Assembly: GCA_965119215.1 (NCBI GenBank)
Contig: CBCPKK010000009.1
Location: 1 to 64,000 of the forward strand
Direction: 5' to 3'
Length of the DNA stretch: 64,000 nucleotides
Source: Buttiauxella sp965119215
GTDB lineage: Bacteria; Pseudomonadota; Gammaproteobacteria; Enterobacterales; Enterobacteriaceae
The notes beneath the pieces are model-generated. The model made no database searches and was not told the DNA's origin. It worked only from the letters and a program-made list of their open reading frames with translations. Both the position numbers and the translations under genes were made by a program. Below are positions 52,132-61,687 of the stretch, one piece after another; the stretch's first letter is position 1; each line of letters starts with the position of its first letter.

Positions 52132-52940
52132 TATTGGCCTCGGGCTTTGCTGATAGCTGCTTGTAAAGTAGAGAGGTCTGTCGCACCCGGTATAAAGGTA
52201 GTCGTCAATGCAGTAGGGTTTTTCATGTTCATGATAATGAACCCTGGAGTGCCATTAATACCCAGCTTTTCGCCCAACTGCATATTGATAGAAATAATCT
52301 CTTCAAAATATTTTTTGTCATCGTCAGTCATAGAGACTTCGAAGCCAGATTTATCAATTACCATTTTCAGGTCATTTTCAGTAAAAGTTTTTTGGCTACG
52401 TAAAAATGTACCGGTTACCGCCATCAGATTATTATGGAATTTGTGATAGGCTTCTGCCCCGTATTTCTTAAATATGTACAACCCCGTAGCAGAAGACATA
52501 CCGGAAACCGGTTTACTCCCGGCGAAGATTGGGAACTCCTTGAAGAAGAATTTCACTCCTTTACTTTGGTCGAAACTTTGTTCAACAACAGGTGTAACCT
52601 GCTGACAGTAATGGCAAAGGTAATCGAAAAACTCTATAACAGCGACATCAGCGTCAGCAGGCCCGATGCTTGGTGTTGCAACTGTCTCAAACAAAGCAGG
52701 TGCAAATGGGATCAACGCCTGAATTGAAGCACTCACTTTATTAGTTTCGAGAGCCTCTCCCGCTTTCAGAAGATAATCGGGATGTTGTACCAGGAACTCA
52801 GCAGCCACCTTCCCTATTTCATCTTTCGTGTAGTGCTGAGGCTTAAAATAATTCGCAGATATGTAAACTGATGCCGCAGTTGCGATAACGGCTGAAGCAA
52901 CAACCATTGCGATGGGTTTTAAGAGTGATGATTTTTGCAT
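52131..52940 (-). CDS. DsbA-family thiol:disulfide oxidoreductase
   Basis: A 269-residue exported thioredoxin-fold protein. An N-terminal hydrophobic anchor or signal (about 8-27) is followed by a helical linker, then the redox centre C109-H-Y-C112 in FFDYLCHYCQQVTP. The cis-proline loop is in LGINGTPGFIIMN near residue 230. It would form or shuffle disulfides in the periplasm, probably in proteins of the conjugation apparatus, since Cys-rich TraH/TraG-type proteins are encoded nearby. A good terminator lies after its operon. Confidence 0.88.
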   Translation of the reverse strand: MQKSSLLKPIAMVVASAVIATAASVYISANYFKPQHYTKDEIGKVAAEFLVQHPDYLLKAGEALETNKVSASIQALIPFAPALFETVATPSIGPADADVAVIEFFDYLCHYCQQVTPVVEQSFDQSKGVKFFFKEFPIFAGSKPVSGMSSATGLYIFKKYGAEAYHKFHNNLMAVTGTFLRSQKTFTENDLKMVIDKSGFEVSMTDDDKKYFEEIISINMQLGEKLGINGTPGFIIMNMKNPTALTTTFIPGATDLSTLQAAISKARGQ

Positions 52941-53045
52941 GCCTTTACCTTAGCGTTTTTTAACTTGTTAGGATTTTGTAGGTTTCCATTATACTGAGCC
53001 GGTCTCTATGGAATTCACGCTAATAGGCGATATTTGAGGGGTTTA

Positions 53046-53654
53046 ATGAAACGCACGTTATTAATTAGCTCAGTCTTTTTTTTATCTGGATGCGGTTATC
53101 ACTTTTCAACTCAGGTTGATGCGTATGATCTGCTTGAGCGCCCCGTTGCCAATAAAACAGTTGCGGTAATTCCTCCTGATGATTCGATTCAATCCCGATA
53201 TCTGGCGAGCATGATTAGTGATGGTTTAATTAAAGGGGGCTTCAGAGTGAATGCGCCCGATAGCATGTTTACGTTATTGTTTAATTATTCAGACCGCCGC
53301 GAGAATGTCATTGTTGAGTCAGTCCCAGTCACAGGTGTAATTGGGTATGTAGTTGATAACAAGTCCACCAGCAAAACAACGAATGGTAAAACCCATACGA
53401 ATTATTCCTATCAACCGGTTGAAGGGGTCATTGGAGTCAACGAGCAGCAAAAAAGTTACTTTTTCCGCAGTATGACAGTCCGGATTCAGACAAAAGGAAC
53501 GCCGGGGAAAGACATTGTTAAAATTGACATGCAGAGTAATGCGCCGGTTCAATCTGATCAACAGGCATACAGTGCCATGGTCGCGGCTGTTTTGAGCAAA
53601 ATCGACAGTCCGTTACGGTCGGGAAATTATGTGGCCGTGGTCCCCTGGAATTAA
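53046..53654 (+). CDS. Outer-membrane-type lipoprotein
   Basis: A 202-residue protein from the ATG at 53046 (GAGGGG site upstream). The signal ends in the lipobox LSGC (residues 13-16, FFLSGCGYHF), so it is lipid-anchored. The rest has no known domain; GVIGYVVDNKSTSKTTNGKTHTNYSY is a low-complexity middle segment. It is divergent from the DsbA-like gene and converges on the membrane protein at 53651. An AAAAGTTACTTTT palindrome lies at 53451-53463. Confidence 0.8.
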   Translation: MKRTLLISSVFFLSGCGYHFSTQVDAYDLLERPVANKTVAVIPPDDSIQSRYLASMISDGLIKGGFRVNAPDSMFTLLFNYSDRRENVIVESVPVTGVIGYVVDNKSTSKTTNGKTHTNYSYQPVEGVIGVNEQQKSYFFRSMTVRIQTKGTPGKDIVKIDMQSNAPVQSDQQAYSAMVAAVLSKIDSPLRSGNYVAVVPWN

Positions 53655-54070
53655 TTACTTTTGTTAAATTCATGAAGGAGATACAAATCATTCATGACGA
53701 TTGCAGTATTCTTGATGAGATAGAGCGTCTGGAATTGATTTTTCTCCGCTTCTGATAGTTGCGGGAATTGCACAACAAGTTGATAAGTGGCGCTATCGAC
53801 CTCTCTTTGAGGTCTCAGGAACTGCAATCGCATAAGCAGAAAGATAAACACTGCCATCTGAATAACTAAAAACAACAGGTTTAGCATTATGCCTAAATCA
53901 ATGAAACAGACCGCTGTGACAGTCATCACGCACCAGATAATGAAAATGCTCAGAAGTAATTTACTTTCCTTAAGTTTAAGCCGATAGAGATAATTAATAA
54001 CCGGGATTTTCAGGTATTCACGGTCAGGTACACCACACGCTTTCAGCAGAATCTCGTCAGTCCAGCTCAT
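53651..54070 (-). CDS. Hypothetical membrane protein
   Basis: A 139-residue protein with two closely spaced transmembrane segments (about 37-57 and 60-83) and a soluble C-terminal part. No family recognised. It converges on the lipoprotein gene with a 4-base overlap. Leftward genes around it suggest a transfer-linked unit. Confidence 0.6.
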   Translation of the reverse strand: MSWTDEILLKACGVPDREYLKIPVINYLYRLKLKESKLLLSIFIIWCVMTVTAVCFIDLGIMLNLLFLVIQMAVFIFLLMRLQFLRPQREVDSATYQLVVQFPQLSEAEKNQFQTLYLIKNTAIVMNDLYLLHEFNKSN

Positions 54071-54152
54071 CGAATCTCCCCTGTTGGTGTGCCTGGCTCA
54101 ATGAGATACCGACAAACGTTGAGCCGCAACACACCGCAGTTTTTCCCTTTAT

Positions 54153-54512
54153 TCACACAAACCGCTCAGCACCGGTCACGGGTTGCAGCAGAATTGGGGA
54201 CTGAACAATCTCCGGTTGGATAGCAATGTATTTCCTGACAGGAGCTGCTTCATCAGCACCCACTGAAGAACTACTGCCCGGGGCTTTGCGCTGACTGTCG
54301 TTATTCACTTTTAGCTTTTTAGTTTCCTGAGTCCCTAACTGGCTGAACAGCGATTGCATGGAGCCTTTCTCTGCGCTGTTTGAAGATATGAGGGTCAGTT
54401 TCGGCTTTCCGGTCAGAGATGCCGAACAGCCAGGGCCGGTACATCCGGATGCAAACACGGGATGAGAACCAACACTTAAAAGTAATGCCACAGTAAGGCA
54501 AATATTTTTCAT
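54153..54512 (-). CDS. Hypothetical secreted protein beside dsbC
   Basis: A 119-residue protein with a signal peptide (MKNICLTVALLLSVGSHPVFA) when read from the ATG at 54512, which has AAGAGG upstream. After the signal a Cys pair (CTGPGC) could be a disulfide, then a Ser/Lys-rich tail follows. It lies 24 bases after the DsbC-like gene, whose product could handle these cysteines. Confidence 0.65.
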   Translation of the reverse strand: MKNICLTVALLLSVGSHPVFASGCTGPGCSASLTGKPKLTLISSNSAEKGSMQSLFSQLGTQETKKLKVNNDSQRKAPGSSSSVGADEAAPVRKYIAIQPEIVQSPILLQPVTGAERFV

Positions 54513-54536
54513 GAAAACCTCTTTGTTGAACTGCAA

Positions 54537-55280
54537 TTATTTAGCGGATGCGTCCATCTGTTTAACAATACTGTCCGGACTCAACCAGCCGGTAAAAACC
54601 TGGGGTTTTCCGGACAACGTCACCATAGTTGGGGTGCCCTGTAATGGGATCGTGGAGGCAATCTGGTAGTGAGACTTGATGATGTCGGAACATTTATCAT
54701 CAGGCCGTCCTTCGGGCAGGTTTGAAGAGTTCATCGCATCCGTCAAAGCTTTGGCAGGATCAGCTGCACACCAGATTTTCGCCATATTATTTGCGACAAC
54801 TGAATTAAGACCCGCTCGTGGGAATGCAAGGAATTTAATTGTGATACCGGCCTTCAGATAACTGTCAATATCGTGGTGGAGTTTCTGACAAAAACCACAC
54901 GTTATATCTGTGAATATTGCCAGTGAATATTTTTCCTGAGGTGATTTGTACTCAATGACTTTTGTCCGGTCGACAAAACTTCGAACGCCTTTTAAAACGG
55001 CTTGCTCTGTCGTATTTTCCACATCCTTTCCATTTACTTTAAACAGGCTCCCCGTAAATATGTAATCACCTTCCTTATCTACATAGCTTACGCCTTGTTG
55101 TGATACGACAGTGAAGATCCCCGATACAGGTGAGGGTTCGGTATGCTCAATAGTGAGGCCAACATCCTTCAACTTTTGAAGGGCATTCTCTGACAGCACT
55201 GTAACGTCCGCCGAATTCGCAATCATGGGCGCTAATCCACACAGTGCAAATATCAACCCGGCCAAAACTTTTTTGTTCAT
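54537..55280 (-). CDS. DsbC-type disulfide isomerase
   Basis: A 247-residue periplasmic protein. It has a signal peptide to about residue 24 (ANSADVTV), an N-terminal dimerisation part (about 25-85), then a thioredoxin domain with C128-G-F-C131 in FTDITCGFCQKLHHD and the cis-proline loop QGTPTMV. F-like and IncHI transfer systems often bring such an isomerase to fold Cys-rich TraH, TraG and TraN proteins. Upstream sequence has no obvious promoter match. It heads the leftward pair with the small secreted protein. Confidence 0.9.
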   Translation of the reverse strand: MNKKVLAGLIFALCGLAPMIANSADVTVLSENALQKLKDVGLTIEHTEPSPVSGIFTVVSQQGVSYVDKEGDYIFTGSLFKVNGKDVENTTEQAVLKGVRSFVDRTKVIEYKSPQEKYSLAIFTDITCGFCQKLHHDIDSYLKAGITIKFLAFPRAGLNSVVANNMAKIWCAADPAKALTDAMNSSNLPEGRPDDKCSDIIKSHYQIASTIPLQGTPTMVTLSGKPQVFTGWLSPDSIVKQMDASAK

Positions 55281-55431
55281 TCTCCCCCCTTTAATTTGAG
55301 TACTGATATTACCATGCCGCTAATCACCTCCTGTTTCGCTAAAGGCCCCAATATTTGGTTCTAAGCGAAAAGTTACAGAGTTTATGTGTGGGAGAATATA
55401 TCGAGGAAATAATTAGCCCGGAGCCACGATT

Positions 55432-55977
55432 ATGTTCATACCACCAGCTGATGATGTGAGACCAATGCCGATCCCTGTTCCAACGGAAATCAGAAACCAG
55501 TGTGTTAATGATGCGTCACGGTACTTCGGGATTGATTCAGAACTCGTATTTACGCTATTCGATAATGAAGGCGGTAAAGTCGGCTCGTTCGTCAGGAACA
55601 CAAACGGTTCTTACGATATCGGCCCGATGCAAATTAACTCTTCAAATCTGCCCGAAATAAAAAGTAATTTCCCCACGGTTACCTGGAAAGTGCTGGCGTA
55701 TGATGCTTGTGCAAGTTTCTGGGTGGGCACCTGGTGGTTGTGGAGAAAAATAGTCGACCGGCAAGGCAATGTTTTCGAAGGCATTGGCGATTACAACAGT
55801 AAGACCCCCAAAGTCAGAGCGCGGTACATTTTCAAATTTATGGAAAGGTACAACCGTCGAATCCAGCAAAGAAATGGAATGCATGAGCTTTACCAGTGGA
55901 CGCAACACCCCGCTCCTCAGTACAACGGGCATATCGCCAACAACATGCCGATACCATCTGAAGTGGATGCTAAATAA
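55432..55977 (+). CDS. Lytic transglycosylase of the transfer region
   Basis: A 181-residue lysozyme-like protein. The catalytic Glu is in LFDNEGGKVGSF (about residue 43) and the substrate-binding motif GPMQINSSNLPEI follows, as in the SLT/P19 family. It would open peptidoglycan to let the transfer channel pass. An in-frame TAG lies just upstream of the ATG, so no signal peptide exists, unlike most relatives. It reads opposite to the trhG operon. Confidence 0.85.
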   Translation: MFIPPADDVRPMPIPVPTEIRNQCVNDASRYFGIDSELVFTLFDNEGGKVGSFVRNTNGSYDIGPMQINSSNLPEIKSNFPTVTWKVLAYDACASFWVGTWWLWRKIVDRQGNVFEGIGDYNSKTPKVRARYIFKFMERYNRRIQQRNGMHELYQWTQHPAPQYNGHIANNMPIPSEVDAK

Positions 55978-56248
55978 GATTCACTAAGTATTTTTCTTTT
56001 CGGCAATCCAACCCGGAAATCACTCTGATCGTCTTGAGTGCTGGATCAGAAGATTCAGCACTTCAGACCACCTGCCCTGACCTTAGTGTAATCTCGCCGT
56101 GAATCAGTAATCGCTCCCGGTGTTTGACCATTCGATATACAGCAATACGCATGGGTCTCGTCGTCAGTACGTTACCCGGCTGGTGCAGGCCGTAGAATTC
56201 GTCTCCCGAACGACAGCCGGTGGAGAAAAGTAACTTTTTTTTTTAAAA
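55978..56248. other. Region with a possible gene remnant
   Basis: No intact gene. On the minus strand a frame of about 55 codons without a clear start, ending at 56063 (includes YGLHQPGNVLTTRPMRIAVY), looks coding and may be the tail of a deleted gene. An AAAAGTAACTTTT palindrome is at 56226-56238. Confidence 0.35.
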
Positions 56249-56277
56249 AAAAGGCTGTAGCACGTGCCACAGCCTTT
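56249..56277 (-). terminator. Terminator of the trhF-trhH-trhG operon
   Basis: On the minus strand AAGGCTGTGGCACGTGC-type arms form a long stem, followed by eight T. It lies 18 bases after the trhG stop. Confidence 0.9.
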
Positions 56278-56294
56278 AGTTTCTGTCTTAACTT

Positions 56295-59200
56295 TTACTT
56301 TGAAGAGCGGTTTTCGTTTACCCAGTTATTATACCGGTCCGAACGCTCACCGTAGCTCAGGCTGGAATCATTCAAATTTGACTGAGCAAAATTCCTGAAT
56401 TCTTCTGCTTTTTCAGGCCCAAACTCCTTAGAATCACTCATTTGTTGATAAATTGCCTGGTTGATAGTGGAAAGCTGCAATTCATGCCGATCCAGTGCTC
56501 CACTTGCCAGAGCCGGATTTCCTTCATTGGTTTGTACTGCATCATTCACTATCATCATTGCCGACACTTTTCCACCAAGGTCATTTGGAATAGCTCCGGC
56601 CTGAAGGTTCTCGGTTATGGTGGATTGTGGCGTATTGATCATCCCCCAACCTTCAAATGCACGTAAACTACCTCCTAACCCCGCATCATTCATTGTGTTT
56701 GCAACGAATTGCTTACCCGTCATTAGCGCAGCCCCAGCAGTATTGACAACCCCTCCCGAGTTTTGCGTGTTCCTGATGAGTGTATCTGCGGCATTCCTGT
56801 CGATATCAGTTGCAACCGGGGCTGAACCAGGCAGAACCGTTTTGGCTTGAGAAGACACAGATGGGGTGCCGAGATTGGCATTAACCACATCGTCCAGGCT
56901 CGTGGCTCCCTTGTTATACCCCGAAGCTTGACGTGACATATTTTGAATCTGATCCATGCTCCAGTTGACGCCTTCATCTTTAAGCGCGTTCCGATAAACT
57001 TCAGCGTTATGCCTGGACTCATTACGTTCTGAACCATCCTGATTATTTGCCAGGTGTAAGTTGGCCGCAGCCCGAACCCCCAATTCAGTTCGTTTTTGCT
57101 CAGGAGTCATGTCAGAATTTTGAATACGATTAACTTCCTTGTCTGCATCACCAAACAAATCGTTGCCAACTTTCAAAGCGGCCATTGTTTCTCTGACAGG
57201 CCCGGTGACTATTTGTGGAGGGGTAGCGCCAAATGCAGCATTACCTGCTTCCGTGAATACTGCTTGTTTACCACTCAGATTCTGGTTTTCAGCAGTAAGT
57301 TTGTCTACTTTCGGCGTAGTCATCGGTTCGGACTTTTCTGCGGCTATGTTTAATGCTGCCCTTTCAGACGGTGACATTACCGCCTTCTGGTTTTCACTAT
57401 GAACCCCTGTAACGGCGGAGGACCCAGATTCACGTGTCAGTCCTGCCGCACTCACCCCATTCACTGTTCCTTGAGGAGTCTGTGATGCTTCAGCTCGTTG
57501 TCCAGCCATCCCATTTTCAACATTTCCAGATATTGCCTGACCACCGGACTGGATTTGCCCCTGAGTAGGTACACTGGAAGTATTGACTGGTGATTGTTGT
57601 CCTTGCGTATTCGCAATAAAATTAGCAGGGGTTGCATCTCCGGCCATTGCACCCATCTGACGAATTGCCGGGCTTAACATCTGTTCGTTAGCCCCAAAAT
57701 CCGTTACAAGATTTTGCAGTAAAGCCTGTGACTGACGGAAATCCTGTTGACTTTGTGCCGGGGTTTCTCCGTTAGTTGCATCAAACTTCATCAGGTCATT
57801 ACCAAAATCACGCATGGTGGATACCAGTGCATCACGGCGGTTCTGATCATCCCCCATCGTGTTACTCTTACTAAAGGTATCGAAATGTGAATTAAATTTA
57901 TCCATAAAGGCATTGGCATCCAGTCCACTCTTACTTGCGTAATTGCGCACTGCATCATCGGTAAATTTACTCTGCTTCAGTGAGTCTGAAACGTTATCGA
58001 GATTAACTGTCTGTTTGTAATCCATTCCGCTTGAACTGGACATTTTCCCTTCAGTGGAAACCGCAGCAGTCGCGCTGTTAACCAGACTTTGTCCCGCCTG
58101 CATTACCGAACCGAAGGCTTCTTTCATCGAGTTGCTCTCCAGATACCCAGAAGATTTGAGGCTGGACATCCCCTTAGTGATCCCCTCATCAAGCCCGCTG
58201 TTATTAGAGAGTGTATTGGTAAATGCGTCCTTGAGAGATTGCCCCAGTTTTTGCTGATTTGTATCTGATGACTGGAGCATGCTAGTAATCGCCCCATTCC
58301 CGGCTAATAGTCCTCCAAGCAAAGATTTACCAGTACCAGCATTTAATCCCCCCTGGAGCGCTATTTGCGATGCCATCGCTTTAACTTGCTCCTGCCCCAG
58401 AGAAGTGTCTTTGCCAACAGCTTGAGCGACCTGAGATGACAGCTTTTCTACCATGCTCATGGTGTTTGCCATGGTCTGTGAACTTTGGCTGTTTGTGCTA
58501 CCAGAGGCCATTTGCTCACGCAAATTACTCATTGACTGGTTGAACGACTGGGTATCAGATTTCAACTGTGAATGTGATTGAGTGGCACTCATTCCCTGCG
58601 CCTGTTGCGAAGCATCGCCGGTAGCCCAGGTGCCCACACGTGGTGCGGTATAACTACTGAATCCACCACTGGAGCCCATCCCTCTGCCTGTTGAAACATC
58701 GGCCACTTGCTGCACATCCCCGAATGACGATTTACCGGCATCTGGGGAAGACCAGACCTGTGGTGTCAGATGCCCGTTATTGACTGGTGCATCAGGAGTA
58801 ACCCCTTTAGTGGCATTCATCATCGGATGAATACTTTGCGTCATCAGGAAAAGTGTCAGTACCGGTATGAGAGCGTATAGCCCTGAAGCAACGGAAAGAT
58901 AGGAGCTGTAGGTTTCATACAATCCAGGTTGTCCCATCCAGGTGACAACACTGTTCTGACTGTTCAAAGTTGACCATGTATCAAGGTCAGCAGTCAGTAC
59001 CTTTTTAATATACGCGTTTACCAGAACGGCTGTGATCGGCCACATGTTCACGAAAATAATAAGTTGCAGATATTTAGCGGCCGCACCGACCCCGTTGCCC
59101 CCGAGTGCTATCAACATCAGCAATGCGAAGGGAGCCACCATGTATGAAAACATCTCCAGGAAGGAAATAGCGGCACCGGATAACTGTAACCAGAGTTGCC

Positions 59201-60269
59201 CCTGGGAAACCATACTGTTGGTACGCTTAACCTGAGCCTCGAAAAGTTGCATGCCTGCCGCGCTGCCCAAACCACTTTTGTATAGTTGCTCACCGACACT
59301 GAGGCTGTTAAGAACAAAGTTCCCCATCATTACGTCATGTGAACCAATGGCCTTACTGTAAATGCCGTTTGCAGCTTTCATGGCTGCGGTAAAATCTAAG
59401 CCACTGTTAGCCCCGGTGACATCATCCGGGGTCATGATCCCATTTACCTGGGCAATAGTTTGCATCAGGCTCACGGTTTCTGGTCGGTCCTTGATGCTTA
59501 AAACGTCAGACCAAACGTCAGCGCAAGGCTTAGTTTTGGACCCGTTCGTACCGACAAGGCGGGCGCTGGCATTTTTGTTGCCAGTACTAATAGCCGAAGA
59601 AATAGCGGCGAGACTTTCTGCAAGATCGCTGCTGTAGATATCGTTAAAGATGTTTTCTTTACCGACAATCGTCGCCGTCGAGTTCTGGGATGACTTCAGA
59701 CAGTCCATCGCAATGGACTGAATCGTCTTACACAGATTGAGTGTCCCAATAGAGGCATCCGGAGAAGGAAACTGGCTGCAATAGCCCTGTGAGTCGCCCC
59801 CCCACTGCATAAATTTAACAAACTTAACCATCGGGCCAAGGGTAATGTCATCATTAAGTGATGATGCATTCATATCGATGGGGGATAACGGGTCGAAAGC
59901 TATTTTGTAATCACGCAGCAATCCCTGCGACAGATTAGTCGTCAGCGTTGCTGATGCGGCGATGAAGATAGGCACCCCATCAACAGCACGGACCTCTCCT
60001 GTTTTCACAGATTCAATGGTCACATCAACCCGGGTTATAGCTATAGAAAATAACACCAGGCCAAGAAGCCAGCTGAAGATCGGCACTTCATTCTTGAGCG
60101 GATTGAGAACCCAAAGCCAGGATTTGTAAAACAGGTTCACCGCAGCCAGAACTGCGGCCGTTGTCATGAACTCTCGCACACCTGTATGCTGGGAAAAGAT
60201 AAGAGCAATGCCGTTAAAGGCCGACCATACAAAATCGATATCGCCAAGAGTATAAATGTTATAGTCCAT
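56295..60269 (-). CDS. trhG: TrhG/TraG mating-pair stabilisation protein
   Basis: A 1324-residue inner-membrane protein, longer than F TraG (938). The N-terminal third has several membrane segments (for example about 25-45, 70-85, 365-395, 400-420) with periplasmic parts between. The C-terminal 800 residues are a long Gln/Ser-rich periplasmic region with repeats of SGSSA- and QAQGMS-type low complexity. In F, TraG acts in pilus assembly, mating-pair stabilisation and entry exclusion recognition. The ATG has a GAGGTGA site, 8 bases after the trhH stop. Confidence 0.94.
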   Translation of the reverse strand: MDYNIYTLGDIDFVWSAFNGIALIFSQHTGVREFMTTAAVLAAVNLFYKSWLWVLNPLKNEVPIFSWLLGLVLFSIAITRVDVTIESVKTGEVRAVDGVPIFIAASATLTTNLSQGLLRDYKIAFDPLSPIDMNASSLNDDITLGPMVKFVKFMQWGGDSQGYCSQFPSPDASIGTLNLCKTIQSIAMDCLKSSQNSTATIVGKENIFNDIYSSDLAESLAAISSAISTGNKNASARLVGTNGSKTKPCADVWSDVLSIKDRPETVSLMQTIAQVNGIMTPDDVTGANSGLDFTAAMKAANGIYSKAIGSHDVMMGNFVLNSLSVGEQLYKSGLGSAAGMQLFEAQVKRTNSMVSQGQLWLQLSGAAISFLEMFSYMVAPFALLMLIALGGNGVGAAAKYLQLIIFVNMWPITAVLVNAYIKKVLTADLDTWSTLNSQNSVVTWMGQPGLYETYSSYLSVASGLYALIPVLTLFLMTQSIHPMMNATKGVTPDAPVNNGHLTPQVWSSPDAGKSSFGDVQQVADVSTGRGMGSSGGFSSYTAPRVGTWATGDASQQAQGMSATQSHSQLKSDTQSFNQSMSNLREQMASGSTNSQSSQTMANTMSMVEKLSSQVAQAVGKDTSLGQEQVKAMASQIALQGGLNAGTGKSLLGGLLAGNGAITSMLQSSDTNQQKLGQSLKDAFTNTLSNNSGLDEGITKGMSSLKSSGYLESNSMKEAFGSVMQAGQSLVNSATAAVSTEGKMSSSSGMDYKQTVNLDNVSDSLKQSKFTDDAVRNYASKSGLDANAFMDKFNSHFDTFSKSNTMGDDQNRRDALVSTMRDFGNDLMKFDATNGETPAQSQQDFRQSQALLQNLVTDFGANEQMLSPAIRQMGAMAGDATPANFIANTQGQQSPVNTSSVPTQGQIQSGGQAISGNVENGMAGQRAEASQTPQGTVNGVSAAGLTRESGSSAVTGVHSENQKAVMSPSERAALNIAAEKSEPMTTPKVDKLTAENQNLSGKQAVFTEAGNAAFGATPPQIVTGPVRETMAALKVGNDLFGDADKEVNRIQNSDMTPEQKRTELGVRAAANLHLANNQDGSERNESRHNAEVYRNALKDEGVNWSMDQIQNMSRQASGYNKGATSLDDVVNANLGTPSVSSQAKTVLPGSAPVATDIDRNAADTLIRNTQNSGGVVNTAGAALMTGKQFVANTMNDAGLGGSLRAFEGWGMINTPQSTITENLQAGAIPNDLGGKVSAMMIVNDAVQTNEGNPALASGALDRHELQLSTINQAIYQQMSDSKEFGPEKAEEFRNFAQSNLNDSSLSYGERSDRYNNWVNENRSSK

Positions 60270-60277
60270 CGTTCACC

Positions 60278-61687
60278 TCACCCTCTGCGACCACTGTCGA
60301 GCCACAACATAGATTTTAAGAGCTTGTCATCCCACGAATCGACAACCCTTTTAGAATCTACTGTCTGAGCTCGTGACACTTCATAAGCTGCTTTTATCTG
60401 CTCATCAAGTTTATCTGCATAACGGCGAATATCATCCTGATGAGAACTCAAAGCATCGCTGGGGAGCTTCATAGTCGTCATCTTTGCCGATACCTGCCGA
60501 AGCATATTGATAACGAGCATTGTGGCTGAATAGGTACTGATGTCCTGTATGTAGCTGTAACCCTCAGCCATTGAGAACGTCTGGAATGACGGAACTATGT
60601 TCGAAAGTCCGATATACCCAAGCATTCTGTAATCTTCTTCTGAGAGTGTCTGGTTACTGTGAACTTTTGTCTGGATATTAAGCAGAAGCTTTTCAATCTC
60701 TTGCTTAAGCCCAATAAAGTTGCCATCAGTCACCTCTTTCATCGTCAGACATTGGGCTTTTCTTGCGCTTGCTGGATCAGGTGCCGGGGCACACTTCAGC
60801 ATCTTGATAGTCCCGGGAGTCGCCGGTCCGAAAATGTAATCAGTAACCGTCATCGTGGAGGGCCTTACTTCAAACCCTGCCTTTTCACCTTTACTATCCC
60901 AGTTAATAATCAACGTACCGACCAGTGACATTAACTGCTCAGCGAGCCGATAGCCTGATAGTTCAGTGACCCCTCCGATATCCATAGTGCCTTTATCAAT
61001 TTCCATGAATCCCATATAGAAAATGTTCCCACTAAACTTTTCAGCAAATTCTTCAGGATCTTTCGTTTTAGCCTGGGCAGTAATTTTTTCGGGAGCACTG
61101 GTCATAGAAGAACCGAAATCTGGAAGCAGGCCGTTTATCGTGTTGAGCACAGCCCCCGGACCAGAACTGATACTGTTTGCAAATGTCTGTGGTGTACCCT
61201 GGTTTTCAGCAAGAAATGAGTAGGTCGCGTTACAACTGTCTTTGGCGAATTTATTGAGTGCCTGAAGTTTATTCTGTATGTCGTTAATGGTGGCCGCACA
61301 GTCAGCACAAATGGCTGACACAGCTACGTTGAAAGCATAAATTGCGGCACCCTGGGCAATCCCCCTGGCAACTTGTACTAGCTGGTCTCCATTAATCATG
61401 CTGAAGGAGCCAAGAAAAACATCAACCCCATTACATCCCACTGCGGCTTTTGGGAAGGACATAGAAACCAGATTGGTGTTTACATTTGCCTGTCGGTAAG
61501 AAAATGAACCGCCAACAACACCTACACGGGTTGCTGATTCAAAGCTACGTGGATCAGTTTTTGCCATCATTCCGTTAAAAATATTACGCATGGAGTTGTC
61601 TGCGAAGACGTTGCTACTCACGGTAAGAGCAAAACCAACAAACGTGAAAAGTAACTTTTGTTTCCAGACTCTGCGTTTACTGACCAT
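60278..61687 (-). CDS. trhH: TrhH/TraH conjugal pilus assembly protein
   Basis: A 469-residue exported protein, similar in length to F TraH (458). It has a signal peptide (KQKLLFTFVGFALTVSSNVFA) and several conserved Cys (CNGVDVFLGSF, CADCAATIND, CNATYSF), plausible substrates for the DsbC and TrhF proteins. The ATG at 61687 has GGAGG upstream. It overlaps the end of trhF by 11 bases. In F-type systems TraH works with TraF and TraW in the outer-membrane-side assembly of the pilus. Confidence 0.94.
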   Translation of the reverse strand: MVSKRRVWKQKLLFTFVGFALTVSSNVFADNSMRNIFNGMMAKTDPRSFESATRVGVVGGSFSYRQANVNTNLVSMSFPKAAVGCNGVDVFLGSFSMINGDQLVQVARGIAQGAAIYAFNVAVSAICADCAATINDIQNKLQALNKFAKDSCNATYSFLAENQGTPQTFANSISSGPGAVLNTINGLLPDFGSSMTSAPEKITAQAKTKDPEEFAEKFSGNIFYMGFMEIDKGTMDIGGVTELSGYRLAEQLMSLVGTLIINWDSKGEKAGFEVRPSTMTVTDYIFGPATPGTIKMLKCAPAPDPASARKAQCLTMKEVTDGNFIGLKQEIEKLLLNIQTKVHSNQTLSEEDYRMLGYIGLSNIVPSFQTFSMAEGYSYIQDISTYSATMLVINMLRQVSAKMTTMKLPSDALSSHQDDIRRYADKLDEQIKAAYEVSRAQTVDSKRVVDSWDDKLLKSMLWLDSGRRG

